A stretch of 64,000 bases of DNA from Salinibacillus kushneri (lineage in GTDB: Bacteria; Bacillota; Bacilli; Bacillales; Alkalibacillaceae): positions 248,001-312,000 of the forward strand of contig NZ_FOHJ01000003.1 in the NCBI RefSeq assembly GCF_900111405.1, given 5' to 3'. Positions 35,247-43,888 of the stretch are shown here, piece by piece. Below the pieces are notes generated by a model that was given only the letters and a program-made list of their open reading frames with translations, made no database searches and was not told where the DNA came from. The position numbers and the translations under genes were made by a program. Every line of letters begins with the position of its first letter. The first letter of the stretch is position 1.

Positions 35247-36749
35247 ATGACACAACCGGTAATCCAGGATGAGAAACTAAAAAATTTTATAGAAGGAATA
35301 TGGAAAGCGGATGACAGTAAAACCTATCGTGACGTAATCAATCCCGCTAACGGGAAGGCGATTGCACAAGTACCTTTATCTACAAAGAAGGATGTAGACG
35401 AAGCGGTCCAAAGCGCTCGTGCTGCACAGAAAAAATGGGCATTAATCCCTGCTCCAAGGCGAGCCGAGATTTTATTTCGTGTTGGTCAGCTCATGAAAGA
35501 ACGGAAGGAAAAGCTGTCGACGATTTTAACTATGGAAAATGGGAAAGTGCTTGAAGAAGCACGAGGTGAAGTCCAGGAAGGTATTGATATGGCCTTTTAC
35601 ATGGCAGGAGAAGGACGCCGTTTATTTGGGCATACGACACCCTCAGAATTAGGGGATAAATTCGCCATGAGTGTTCGTGCACCTGTTGGGGTTGTGGGGA
35701 TTATTACTCCATGGAACTTCCCGATTGCCATTGCCACATGGAAGTCATTCCCGGCGATTGTAGCAGGAAATGCAGTTATTTGGAAGCCAGCAACCGAAAC
35801 CCCTTTAATGGCGTTTGAATTAGCCAAAATTTTTGAAGAAGCAGGCTTACCAAGTGGGGTTCTCAATGTGGTCTTTGGTACAGGTTCTGAAGTAGGAGAA
35901 GCTATGGTCGATCACGATGATATACGGGTAATCTCCTTTACAGGCTCGAATGATATTGGGCGTAACATTGCCAGCAGGTGTGGCCAAAAGCTTAAGAAAG
36001 TGTCCTTAGAGATGGGCGGTAAAAATGCGGTTATTGTATTGGATGATGCAGATATAGATCTCGCTGTTGAAGGGATATTATGGAGTGCCTTTGGTACAAG
36101 TGGTCAAAGGTGTACAGCCTGCAGCCGAGTCATTGTTCATGAAAGGGTAAAACATCAATTAGAGAAACGTTTAATTGAGGAAATGGAAAATCTGACCATA
36201 GGTGATGGGCTGGATGAGTCCGTCAAGGTTGGTCCTATCATTAATGCTCAAGGGTTAGAAAAAATTAGACGGTATATTCAAATTGGTCAGAAGGAAGGGG
36301 CTAAACTTATTAAAGGAGGCTATGTGCTGGAAAGGGAGCAATATAAAGATGGTCATTACTTTGCCCCAACCTTATTTACCGATGCAGCTCTGAATATGCG
36401 GATTAGCCAGGAAGAGATTTTCGGTCCTGTTGTTTCCTTGATTCCTGTAAAAAGCTTTGAGGAAGCAATAGCAGTAAATAATCAGGTGGAATTTGGACTG
36501 TCCAGTTCAATTTTTACTCAAAATGCCAATCGTGTGTTTGCAGCCCAGCGTGACCTGGATACAGGTATTGTTTATGTGAACGCTGGTACAACAGGGGCTG
36601 AAATTCATCTTCCGTTTGGCGGAACGAAGGGAACAGGAAATGGCCATCGTGATTCAGGTGTAGCTGCCCTCGATGTCTTTACCGAGTGGAAGGCCGTTTA
36701 TGTCGATTACAGCGGTAAACTGCAGCGGGCACAAATTGATACCGAATAA
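35247..36749 (+). CDS. Aldehyde dehydrogenase, candidate 2-aminoadipate semialdehyde dehydrogenase
   Basis: 500 residues behind [27 protein letters not shown], the NAD motif [27 protein letters not shown] with the general base Glu, and [15 protein letters not shown] with the nucleophile Cys are intact. GQRCTA is typical of ALDH groups that oxidise semialdehydes with a charged tail. Placed immediately before lysine 6-dehydrogenase, it should oxidise allysine (in equilibrium with piperideine-6-carboxylate) to 2-aminoadipate. The assignment is by context; the fold is certain. Confidence 0.87.
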   Translation: MTQPVIQDEKLKNFIEGIWKADDSKTYRDVINPANGKAIAQVPLSTKKDVDEAVQSARAAQKKWALIPAPRRAEILFRVGQLMKERKEKLSTILTMENGKVLEEARGEVQEGIDMAFYMAGEGRRLFGHTTPSELGDKFAMSVRAPVGVVGIITPWNFPIAIATWKSFPAIVAGNAVIWKPATETPLMAFELAKIFEEAGLPSGVLNVVFGTGSEVGEAMVDHDDIRVISFTGSNDIGRNIASRCGQKLKKVSLEMGGKNAVIVLDDADIDLAVEGILWSAFGTSGQRCTACSRVIVHERVKHQLEKRLIEEMENLTIGDGLDESVKVGPIINAQGLEKIRRYIQIGQKEGAKLIKGGYVLEREQYKDGHYFAPTLFTDAALNMRISQEEIFGPVVSLIPVKSFEEAIAVNNQVEFGLSSSIFTQNANRVFAAQRDLDTGIVYVNAGTTGAEIHLPFGGTKGTGNGHRDSGVAALDVFTEWKAVYVDYSGKLQRAQIDTE

Positions 36750-36789
36750 GCAGCTGATTCATAATAGAAATACAAAAGGAGGTCATTCT

Positions 36790-37968
36790 ATGAAAATAGG
36801 TGTACTAGGGGCTGGATTAATGGGCAAGGAGGCTGCCAGGGACCTCGTTCATAGTGCCGGTGTTGATTATGTGGGTCTTGCAGATGTCGATCAGGAGCGT
36901 GCTACTCAGGTTTGTGAGCAATTACAATCTAAAAAACTACAATCCTATCAGGTAGATGCCAGTAATCAGGAAGAATTAAAAGCTTTTATGAGAAGATTTG
37001 ATGTCATTATTAACGCCTTGTTTTACAGCTTTAATGAGGTTGTTGCTAAAACAGCTATTGAGGTTGGTGTTCATAGTGTGGATCTAGGTGGTCACATTGG
37101 CCATATAACCGACCAGGTGCTTCGCTTAAAGGAGGATGCACAAGCAGCAGGTGTGACGATTATTCCGGATTTAGGCGTGGCCCCTGGTATGATTAATATT
37201 CTGTCAGGTCACGGAGTCAGCAAGCTTGATGAACCTGAATCCATTCGCATATTTGTGGGCGGTATTCCGGTTCGTCCAGAGCCACCCCTTGAATATAATC
37301 ATGTATTTTCCATGGAAGGATTAATGGATCATTATACAGATAAAGCGCTAATTATTCGTCAGGGACAGATGCAGGAAGTGCCTGCTTTAAGCGAGAGAGA
37401 ACGAATACACTTTGATAAATTTGGACCATTAGAGGCGTTCCATACATCTGGAGGGACCTCAACATTGCCTCAATCCTATCCACACCTGGATACGTTGGAA
37501 TATAAAACGATAAGATACCCTGGTCACGCTGAAAAATTCAAGCTCCTTGTTGATTTAAATTTAACGAGAAATGACTATGATGTTGATATAAACGGGAAAA
37601 AGTTCCATCCAAGAGAGGTGTTGTTAAAAGTACTTGATCCGATTGTCGATTTAAAAGATAAGGATGATGCTGTTCTTCTACGGGTTATAGTTGGTGGTCA
37701 GAAGGATGGAAAACAAGTGCTTTATCAATATGAAATGACAACGTTTAAAGACCGGGCCAATCAAGTCACTGCTATGGCGAGAGCTACGGCCAATACGATT
37801 TCAGTAGTAGCACAAATGATTGGCAGTCGGACCATTACGAAAAGAGGAGTCTATCCACCGGAAAAAATAGTACCTGGACACATATACATGGAAGAAATGG
37901 CGAAGCGGAATGTGAATATTCATGAGACGGTAAGACCAAACCCCTCCAAAGTAGAAAAAAACCACTAA
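36790..37968 (+). CDS. lysDH: L-lysine 6-dehydrogenase
   Basis: 392 residues from the ATG at 36790, after AAAGGAGGTC; a 39-residue longer frame overlaps the ALDH gene. The protein starts [20 protein letters not shown], with GxGxxG for NAD, and contains VNALFY-like [67 protein letters not shown] and the C-terminal [14 protein letters not shown]. These are, from memory, nearly identical to the characterised Geobacillus stearothermophilus LysDH. It oxidatively deaminates the epsilon-amino group of lysine to allysine with NAD+, releasing ammonia. Confidence 0.93.
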   Translation: MKIGVLGAGLMGKEAARDLVHSAGVDYVGLADVDQERATQVCEQLQSKKLQSYQVDASNQEELKAFMRRFDVIINALFYSFNEVVAKTAIEVGVHSVDLGGHIGHITDQVLRLKEDAQAAGVTIIPDLGVAPGMINILSGHGVSKLDEPESIRIFVGGIPVRPEPPLEYNHVFSMEGLMDHYTDKALIIRQGQMQEVPALSERERIHFDKFGPLEAFHTSGGTSTLPQSYPHLDTLEYKTIRYPGHAEKFKLLVDLNLTRNDYDVDINGKKFHPREVLLKVLDPIVDLKDKDDAVLLRVIVGGQKDGKQVLYQYEMTTFKDRANQVTAMARATANTISVVAQMIGSRTITKRGVYPPEKIVPGHIYMEEMAKRNVNIHETVRPNPSKVEKNH

Positions 37969-38168
37969 TGAAAAAGGAATTTGTAATCCGTTCACGAAAC
38001 CTTACTAAGATAAAGTAAAACTTTAAGTAGTGGGAAGGTTAATCCTTGCTCGACTTAACATGAAGTGCAGTGATAACCGTCCTTTTATCCATTCATCATC
38101 CAATGGGTTAGTCTTACGGACGTTTAAGCTGGGAGGAATTACACACTTGTAAAACGAGGTGAAGGTAC

Positions 38169-38483
38169 GTGAACACGTTTTTCGTAGCGGGCCACGCTAA
38201 ACTCCCAAGTGGAATGGCAGCTCAAAATATGTATGAAACACTTACAATTACAGCAGAGGTTGACAAAAAATACGGCGTGATTGTAGAGGCTGGTTGTACA
38301 TTAGCGACTGAACACGGGAGGGAGTTTGTCCAAAGACTTTTAAAGGGTTATAGTTTAAGGGACGGTATTAAAAGCCCTGTTGAAGAAGTGAAAAAGCACT
38401 ACTTAGGAAAAGCGGGAAATGCGGTTGCTTCAGCATTGAAGGATTTGGCAAAACAGTACACGCAATCGGTGCAAAGTAAATAA
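38169..38483 (+). CDS. DUF3870 domain protein
   Basis: 104 residues from a GTG at 38169 with GAGGTGAAGG upstream. FVAGHAKLPSGMAAQNMYE at the N-terminus and VIVEAGCTLATEHGREFV in the middle match DUF3870, which is of unknown function. A GH.K.P pattern and one conserved Cys suggest a small binding or enzymatic domain. It lies 200 bp after lysDH and ends at the terminator of the rightward cluster. The gap has an inverted pair GTCCGTAAGACTAA-like/AGTCTTACGGAC around 38079-38118 but no clear promoter. Confidence 0.72.
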   Translation: MNTFFVAGHAKLPSGMAAQNMYETLTITAEVDKKYGVIVEAGCTLATEHGREFVQRLLKGYSLRDGIKSPVEEVKKHYLGKAGNAVASALKDLAKQYTQSVQSK

Positions 38484-38494
38484 AAATAAAAAGG

Positions 38495-38531
38495 GGGTGC
38501 CAGAATGTTGAACCACTGGCACCCTGTTTTT
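38495..38531 (+). terminator. Terminator of the rightward lysine cluster
   Basis: GGGTGCCAG/CTGGCACCC stem with a 12-nt loop and TGTTTTT; an A-rich 5' side also permits minus-strand action. Confidence 0.85.
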
Positions 38532-38550
38532 CAGAATTTCTTTTTTCATT

Positions 38551-38733
38551 GGCTCTGTTAACCATAGGAGTTGATTTCCGCTCCAGTGCGCTCGCTTTTT
38601 CGCGAGTGGTCTGGAGGGCTCCTTGGCATATGCCTGCGGGGTCTCCCGTATACTCCTCTTCGCGCAGGAGTCTCGCGTGCACTTCCGCTCCAACCAAATC
38701 TGGTAGAAAATAAAATAATAGGTATTAACAGCC
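38551..38733 (-). repeat. MITE-like repeat, family A, copy 2 (inverted)
   Basis: 183 bp between GGCTCTGTTAA at 38551 and TTAACAGCC at 38725-38733. In minus-strand reading the interior TTTTCTACCAGATTTGGTTG, GAGCGGAAGTGCACGCGAGA and GGAGCGGAAATCAACTCCTA follow the order of copies at 18865 and 54722. It sits between the terminator of the rightward cluster and the end of the leftward one. Confidence 0.75.
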
Positions 38734-38739
38734 TTTCAA

Positions 38740-40188
38740 TTAAATGGATGAAGCAATATACTTATGTTCCACAAACTCTTCAATTCCGTAATGTCCACCT
38801 TCTTTACCAATTCCTGACTGTTTAATACCTCCAAACGGTGCTTCAGCCCGGGCCGGGAAAACCTCATTAATTCCGACAATACCGTATTCAAGCTTTTCGG
38901 ATACACGTACAGAACGACGGTAATTTTCTGTAAAGATATAAGCTGCCAATCCATAGTCTGTATCATTTGCCCAGTTCATAGCTGTTTTTTCATCATCAAA
39001 AGGCTGCAGAGGAATAATAGGACCAAAGGTTTCTTCATTCATAACCTTCATATCACCGCTCACATTTCCTAATACGGTAGGGGGATAAAAGTAACCCTGT
39101 AAATCATTTTTTTGTTTTTCTCCTTCGAACAGTACTTCGGCCCCTTTAGAGGTTGCATCCTTTAGATGATCCTCTGCCTTTTCTATTGCTTGTTGATTAA
39201 TTAGCGGCCCCATCGTAGTACCGTCGTCTAATCCATTTCCAAGTTTTAGCTCTTTGACTTTTTCCGTTAATTTTTCATTAAATGCTTCCCAGATGGACGA
39301 TTGAACATAAACACGGTTGGCACAGATACATGTTTGCCCGCTGTTACGGAACTTGCTTCCTAATGTAAGCTCAGCGGCTACATCTAAGTCAGCATCGTCA
39401 AACACTAAGATTGGCGCGTGCCCGCCAAGTTCAAGCGAAACCTTTTTGACATGCTCTGCACTTTCTTTCATTAAGTATTTTCCAACTTTGGTTGATCCGG
39501 TAAAAGTAATCATACGTACATCTTTATTTGATAAAAATTCCCGTCCAATTTCCTCAGCATTTCCCGTAACGAGGTTGACAACCCCTTTTGGTATGCCGGC
39601 TTTTTCCAGTATCTTAATGATTTCAATCGCAGATAAAGGTGTTTCCGGTGCTGGTTTAAGTACAACAGTACAGCCTGCAGCTAATGCAGGACCGATTTTT
39701 CTCGTAATCATGGATGATGGAAAATTCCACGGGGTAATCGCTCCTACGACTCCTATGGGTTGTGGTATTACAAGCAGTCTGTTGCGGGTATTGGAGGAAG
39801 GGATCCATTCCCCATAAAGTCGATTGGCCTCCTCCGCATACCATCTGAGAAAGCTTGCAGCCCCTTTTACTTCACCTTTTGCTTCTTTTAATGGCTTTCC
39901 TTGCTCCATCGTTAAAATGGTTCCTAGCCGGTCAACATCCTCCAGCATATATTCAGATGCTTTGTACAGAATGTTTGAACGTTTGCGTGGTGAAAGCTCA
40001 GACCATTCAGGAAAGGCCATTTTGGCAGCTTTCACTGCTTCTATCGTTTCTTTTTGTCCTCCATAAGAAACCTCTGTAATAGCTTCCAGTGTAGCTGGGT
40101 TATACACGGCTTCGGTCTGATTTGAATAAGCACTGCACCACTTTCCATCAACAAAAATACTTTGGATAGACGAATCATAACGTACCAT
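38740..40188 (-). CDS. GabD-type NAD(P)+ semialdehyde dehydrogenase, candidate glutarate semialdehyde dehydrogenase
   Basis: 482 residues from the ATG at 40188 (AAGGGAGAGA upstream), the usual GabD length. ITPWNFPSSMITRKIGPALA, FTGSTKVGKYLM, LELGGHAPILVFDDADLD and NSGQTCICANRVYVQ (nucleophile Cys followed by Ile-Cys, typical of succinate/glutarate semialdehyde dehydrogenases) are present; the tail reads PFGGIKQSGIGKEGG. It follows the acyl-CoA dehydrogenase gene after 13 nt. Succinate semialdehyde is the alternative substrate; the glutaryl-CoA context favours glutarate semialdehyde. Confidence 0.87.
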   Translation of the reverse strand: MVRYDSSIQSIFVDGKWCSAYSNQTEAVYNPATLEAITEVSYGGQKETIEAVKAAKMAFPEWSELSPRKRSNILYKASEYMLEDVDRLGTILTMEQGKPLKEAKGEVKGAASFLRWYAEEANRLYGEWIPSSNTRNRLLVIPQPIGVVGAITPWNFPSSMITRKIGPALAAGCTVVLKPAPETPLSAIEIIKILEKAGIPKGVVNLVTGNAEEIGREFLSNKDVRMITFTGSTKVGKYLMKESAEHVKKVSLELGGHAPILVFDDADLDVAAELTLGSKFRNSGQTCICANRVYVQSSIWEAFNEKLTEKVKELKLGNGLDDGTTMGPLINQQAIEKAEDHLKDATSKGAEVLFEGEKQKNDLQGYFYPPTVLGNVSGDMKVMNEETFGPIIPLQPFDDEKTAMNWANDTDYGLAAYIFTENYRRSVRVSEKLEYGIVGINEVFPARAEAPFGGIKQSGIGKEGGHYGIEEFVEHKYIASSI

Positions 40189-40201
40189 TAGAATCTCTCC
40201 C

Positions 40202-41401
40202 TTAATCATCAGAATTCGGATCCCAGGCAGGTAACATCTTATTAAGCGGTTTATCCTTCCTATAACCTAATACATATTCTGCCTGCATAATGGTATGAAT
40301 CTCGCGTGTCCCTTCATAGATTACGGGTGCCTTCGAATTCCGCAAGTGTCGTTCAACAGGATACTCATTTGAATAACCGTAAGCTCCATGAATCTGTACC
40401 GCATCATCTGCAGATTGGTTAGCTATATCACACGCTTGCCATTTGGCTAAAGAAGTCTCACGTGTATTTCGCTTTCCCTGGTTTTTAAGCTCTCCTGCTC
40501 TATATACGAGTAAGCGGCTCATTTGCAGGCCAGCTTCCATTTTGGCAATCATTTGCTGAACAAGCTGATGCTTCGCAATTTCTTTTCCAAAGGTTTTACG
40601 TTCATGACAATACTTAACACTGGCTTCCAGGCATGCCATCGTTAATCCACAGGCACCGGCAGCAACGGTGAACCGCCCATTATCAAGGGCTGACATGGCA
40701 ATTTTAAATCCTTCACCTTCTTCGCCGAGCAGGTTTTCTTTTGGAACTCTTACCTCATCAAAGAAAATTTCCCCCGTATTTCCGGCCCGTATCCCATGTT
40801 TACCTTTAATAGCCTTTGAAGAAAAACCGGGCATAGATCTTTCAACAATAAATGCGGAAATGCCGTGATGTTTTTGGTCTTTATCTGTATAGGCGAATAC
40901 GAGGAAGTGATCGGCGACATCACAAAGAGAAATCCATGTTTTCTGACCGGATAAAATGTAGTCATCTCCATCTCTGGTTGCAGTGGTTTGCATAGCGGCT
41001 ACATCAGATCCCGCACCAGGTTCGGTGAGTCCAAAAGCTCCTATTTTTTCCCCTTTAGCTTGTGGTAAAAGATATTTTTGCTTTTGTTCCTCTGTGCCCC
41101 ACTGAAGAAGGGTCATACTATTAAGACCAGTATGAACGGAAACAGCTGTACGGAAGGCAGTATCGCCTCGTTCAAGCTCCTCACACACAATGGCAAGCGA
41201 ATTATAGTCCATTCCGCTTCCGCCATATTTTCTCGGAATACATACACCCATTAAGCCCAGTTCGCCAAGTCTCTGATTGATTCCTTCATCATATTTCCCT
41301 TCTTCATCCCACTTTTGAATGTAGGGCATAATTTCTTTATCAACAAAATGACGAACGGTTTCTCTTAGCAGCTTTTGCTCTTCACTAAATTCAAAGTTCA
41401 T
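40202..41401 (-). CDS. Acyl-CoA dehydrogenase, candidate glutaryl-CoA dehydrogenase
   Basis: 399 residues behind AAAGGAGTAGATG. FGLTEPGAGSDVAAM is the FAD/substrate block and VIYEGTREIHTIM holds the catalytic Glu. ELERGDTAFRTAVSVHTGL has an Arg where human glutaryl-CoA dehydrogenase has the carboxylate-binding Arg of its VDSGYRSAMSVQ block, while ordinary fatty acyl-CoA dehydrogenases lack it. The expected reaction is glutaryl-CoA to crotonyl-CoA plus CO2, with electrons to ETF. It lies between the CoA-transferase and semialdehyde dehydrogenase genes. A short-chain acyl-CoA substrate remains possible. Confidence 0.83.
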   Translation of the reverse strand: MNFEFSEEQKLLRETVRHFVDKEIMPYIQKWDEEGKYDEGINQRLGELGLMGVCIPRKYGGSGMDYNSLAIVCEELERGDTAFRTAVSVHTGLNSMTLLQWGTEEQKQKYLLPQAKGEKIGAFGLTEPGAGSDVAAMQTTATRDGDDYILSGQKTWISLCDVADHFLVFAYTDKDQKHHGISAFIVERSMPGFSSKAIKGKHGIRAGNTGEIFFDEVRVPKENLLGEEGEGFKIAMSALDNGRFTVAAGACGLTMACLEASVKYCHERKTFGKEIAKHQLVQQMIAKMEAGLQMSRLLVYRAGELKNQGKRNTRETSLAKWQACDIANQSADDAVQIHGAYGYSNEYPVERHLRNSKAPVIYEGTREIHTIMQAEYVLGYRKDKPLNKMLPAWDPNSDD

Positions 41402-41416
41402 TATTCATCTACTCCT

Positions 41417-42634
41417 TTATATCCATTGATTGTTTTTATAGCTTTGTATTTCGGATTCTGATAATCCGAGAGATTGTAAGATTTCTTCGTTATGCTCACC
41501 CGCCTCAGGTGGGTGTTTTTTAACTCTAGGTGGAGTTCTTGATAGATGGAGTGGACTTCCCAGAATATCCATTTCACCTGCTATTGGATGTTGAATGGAT
41601 TGAAAAAAGTGTCTTGCTTCTAATTGTGGATCCTTTCTTATCTCATCCATGTTTTGGATGGGACCAACAGGAATATTGTGTTCATGGCATTGTTCCTGCC
41701 AATAAGAAGTAGTCTCTTTCTCAAACGCCTCCTGCAAAATAGCTGTGAGCTCCTCGCGATTCTGCACTCGATCTGGATTCGTCCTGAACTTCGGCTGTTG
41801 TGCGAGAGAAGATTGATGAATAATATTGCATAAGGCCTGAAATTGCCGGTCATTGCCAACTGCTATGACCATTTCTCCATCTTTGGTGCGAAAGGTCTGA
41901 TAGGGTACAATATTCGCATGGTGGTTGCCCAGTCTTTCAGGAATCTTGCCGGACATTAAATAGTTGCTGGCTATATTCACCAGTGAACTGACAGCAGATT
42001 CATATAATGACAGGTCAATCTTTTGCCCTTTTCCGGATTGTTTTCTTTCAAGTAACGCTGATTCAATCCCGATACAGGCATACAACCCGGTTAAAACGTC
42101 AGTCATCGCAACCCCGACTTTTTGTGGTCCTGATTCTTTAGTTCCTGTAATACTCATCAGTCCGCTCATGGCTTGAATGATAAAGTCATAGCCTGGATAA
42201 CTTTTATAAGGTCCAGTTTCCCCAAAGCTCGTGATAGAACAATAAATAATACCTGGATTGATCTTGCTTAAATCTTCATAGCTTAGCCCAAGCCGCTCCA
42301 TGGTTCCTGTTTTAAAATTTTGTATGACCACGTCACTGTTTTGAACAAGCTTTTGGATGATTTCTTTTCCTTTAATAGATTTAAGGTCAATGGTGACGCT
42401 TTTTTTATTGCGATTGGCGCACAAATAGTATGCACTCACCTCATTTTTAAAAGGTGGGCCCCACTTTCTCGTCTCATCACTTCCACCAGGAGCTTCCACT
42501 TTAATGACCTCAGCTCCCAGATCTCCTAAAATCATCGAGCAAAAGGGACCAGCCAAAACCCTGGAAAAATCTAAAACACGAATACCTTGCAAAGCTTCAA
42601 TTTTGTCATCCCTCCTTATGAAAACTGTCCCCAT
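41417..42634 (-). CDS. CaiB/BaiF family III CoA-transferase, candidate glutarate CoA-transferase
   Basis: LQGIRVLDFSRVLAGPFCSM at the N-terminus, GDLGAEVIKVEAPGGSDETR, NRNKKSVTIDLKS and PGYDFIIQAMSGLMSITG with the expected catalytic Asp are family III blocks. Human SUGCT, which activates glutarate with succinyl-CoA, belongs to this family. The open frame reaches an ATG at 42634 (405 residues) that has no ribosome site; a perfect AAGGAGGG lies inside it and is correctly spaced from an in-frame ATT at 42601, giving 394 residues and a family-like start. First gene of the leftward operon. Confidence 0.85.
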   Translation of the reverse strand: MGTVFIRRDDKIEALQGIRVLDFSRVLAGPFCSMILGDLGAEVIKVEAPGGSDETRKWGPPFKNEVSAYYLCANRNKKSVTIDLKSIKGKEIIQKLVQNSDVVIQNFKTGTMERLGLSYEDLSKINPGIIYCSITSFGETGPYKSYPGYDFIIQAMSGLMSITGTKESGPQKVGVAMTDVLTGLYACIGIESALLERKQSGKGQKIDLSLYESAVSSLVNIASNYLMSGKIPERLGNHHANIVPYQTFRTKDGEMVIAVGNDRQFQALCNIIHQSSLAQQPKFRTNPDRVQNREELTAILQEAFEKETTSYWQEQCHEHNIPVGPIQNMDEIRKDPQLEARHFFQSIQHPIAGEMDILGSPLHLSRTPPRVKKHPPEAGEHNEEILQSLGLSESEIQSYKNNQWI

Positions 42635-42662
42635 AGGCTTGAATCGACTTTATTGGTTCACT

Positions 42663-42712
42663 AAAAAATGCCAGCACAATCCACTAAAATTGATAAGGAT
42701 TGTAACTGGCAT
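42663..42712 (-). terminator. Terminator-like hairpin in the leader of the CoA-transferase operon
   Basis: On the minus strand ATGCCAG and CAATCC pair with GGATTG and CTGGCAT around a small internal loop, followed directly by TTTTTT. It stands 60 nt before the proposed start (30 nt before the ATG at 42634) and there is no gene upstream for it to terminate. It may act as an attenuator. Confidence 0.6.
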
Positions 42713-42894
42713 ATAATCTGTTTGGCCAATTCTGGCGTAGATTTGGGAACAGACTGAACAGTTTGATATTGATTTTATTTTCACAAAAAATGTACAGGTT
42801 ATGTACTTGCGAAGAGAACTTTGGCGTAAAGTTTTGGCAAGTTTTTAACCTACTTGCATTTTATAATATTCCGAAAAATTTGTAAACACTAATT

Positions 42895-42908
42895 TTGAAA
42901 CGCTTTCA
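42895..42908. promoter_or_regulatory. cre-like site between divergent lysine operons
   Basis: TTGAAACGCTTTCA is a near palindrome (TGAAA-CGC-TTTCA, one base short of the 14-bp CcpA consensus) in the 400-bp divergent region. It lies upstream of the plus-strand promoter at 42962. Catabolite control is inferred. Confidence 0.35.
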
Positions 42909-42961
42909 TTTATTGATGGAAAACATTTTAGCATTTTTCTGCATTTTTTACTGAATTTCTC

Positions 42962-42989
42962 TTTACAATTAATCGGTGAAATGTATAAT
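42962..42989 (+). promoter_or_regulatory. Promoter of the orphan amino-acid ABC genes
   Basis: TTTACA, a 16-bp spacer and TATAAT, ending 53 bp before the GTG start of the binding-protein gene. Confidence 0.6.
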
Positions 42990-43042
42990 AATAAATTATA
43001 ATGAATAAATATACAAACAAAACAGACAAGGGGATGGAAGCC

Positions 43043-43831
43043 GTGAAAAAAATCGTCGCACTTATAATAGGTATATCTTTAATTCTATTAGCAGCCTGCG
43101 GAGGAGAGGATACATCTTCAAGCGGAGAAGAACTAAAAGAGCTCACCATCGCGACTGATGCAGCGTTTGCACCATTTGAATTTATGAATAAAGGGGAAGT
43201 CACAGGGTTTGATGTTGATTTTGCTACAGCAGTTCTTGAAGAGGCAGGTTATCAGGCAAGCTTTGACAATGTTGGCTGGGAAACCATGCTACAAAATGTT
43301 GTGAATCATAAAGCAGACTTAGCTGTAGCGGGCATAACGATAACGGATGAACGTAAGGAAACCTATGATTTTTCCGATCCATATTTTGAATCTACTCAAT
43401 TAATCCTGGTTCCGGAAGATTCAAATATTAGCAGTGTTAAAGATTTAGAAGATAAAAATGTAGGTGTACAAATTTCTACTACTGGGGCAGAAGCAGCTGA
43501 GAAAATCTTTGGTACAAATTCCGATCAGATTCACCAATTTGATCAGGTGCCACTTGCGATTATGTCTATGGAACAGGGTGATGTTGATGCAGTTATTGTA
43601 GACAATGCGGTAGCGCAGGAATATATCAAGAATAATCCCGATGCTAAGATTAAAACAGTAGAAGACAAAGAGGCTTTTGACTCTGAGTATTACGGGTTTA
43701 TGTTTCCTAAAGACAATGAATTAACCGAAGAGATCAATCAGGCAATAGAAACTGTCATCGAAAACGGAACATATGCAGAAATTTATGAAAAATGGTTCGG
43801 ACAAACACCTGATACAAGCGTTTTAAACTGA
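43043..43831 (+). CDS. Amino-acid ABC transporter substrate-binding lipoprotein
   Basis: 262 residues from the GTG at 43043 (AAGGGG 9 nt upstream); an ATG 42 nt earlier lacks a site. The lipoprotein signal ends in LILLAAC. The SBP domain shows LTIATDAAFAPFEFMNKGEV, DVDFATAVLEEAG, DLAVAGITITDERKETYDFSDPYF (split here by reading, family 3 block) and the hinge region YGFMFPKDNELTEEIN. Family 3 binders take polar or basic amino acids. It diverges from the glutarate operon and is followed by a permease, so lysine is a plausible ligand. Confidence 0.88.
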   Translation: MKKIVALIIGISLILLAACGGEDTSSSGEELKELTIATDAAFAPFEFMNKGEVTGFDVDFATAVLEEAGYQASFDNVGWETMLQNVVNHKADLAVAGITITDERKETYDFSDPYFESTQLILVPEDSNISSVKDLEDKNVGVQISTTGAEAAEKIFGTNSDQIHQFDQVPLAIMSMEQGDVDAVIVDNAVAQEYIKNNPDAKIKTVEDKEAFDSEYYGFMFPKDNELTEEINQAIETVIENGTYAEIYEKWFGQTPDTSVLN

Positions 43832-43888
43832 TTTGGGACTTCCCGCACATGCTTTAAAGCGCTAAGGAGCATCAAGGAGGAGCTTAAC

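Noticed and set aside
42790-42860. Sigma-54 promoter (TTGGCA...TTGCAT) in the divergent region
   Set aside because: The GG and GC elements are 18 bp apart instead of 10, so it cannot be a -24/-12 promoter.
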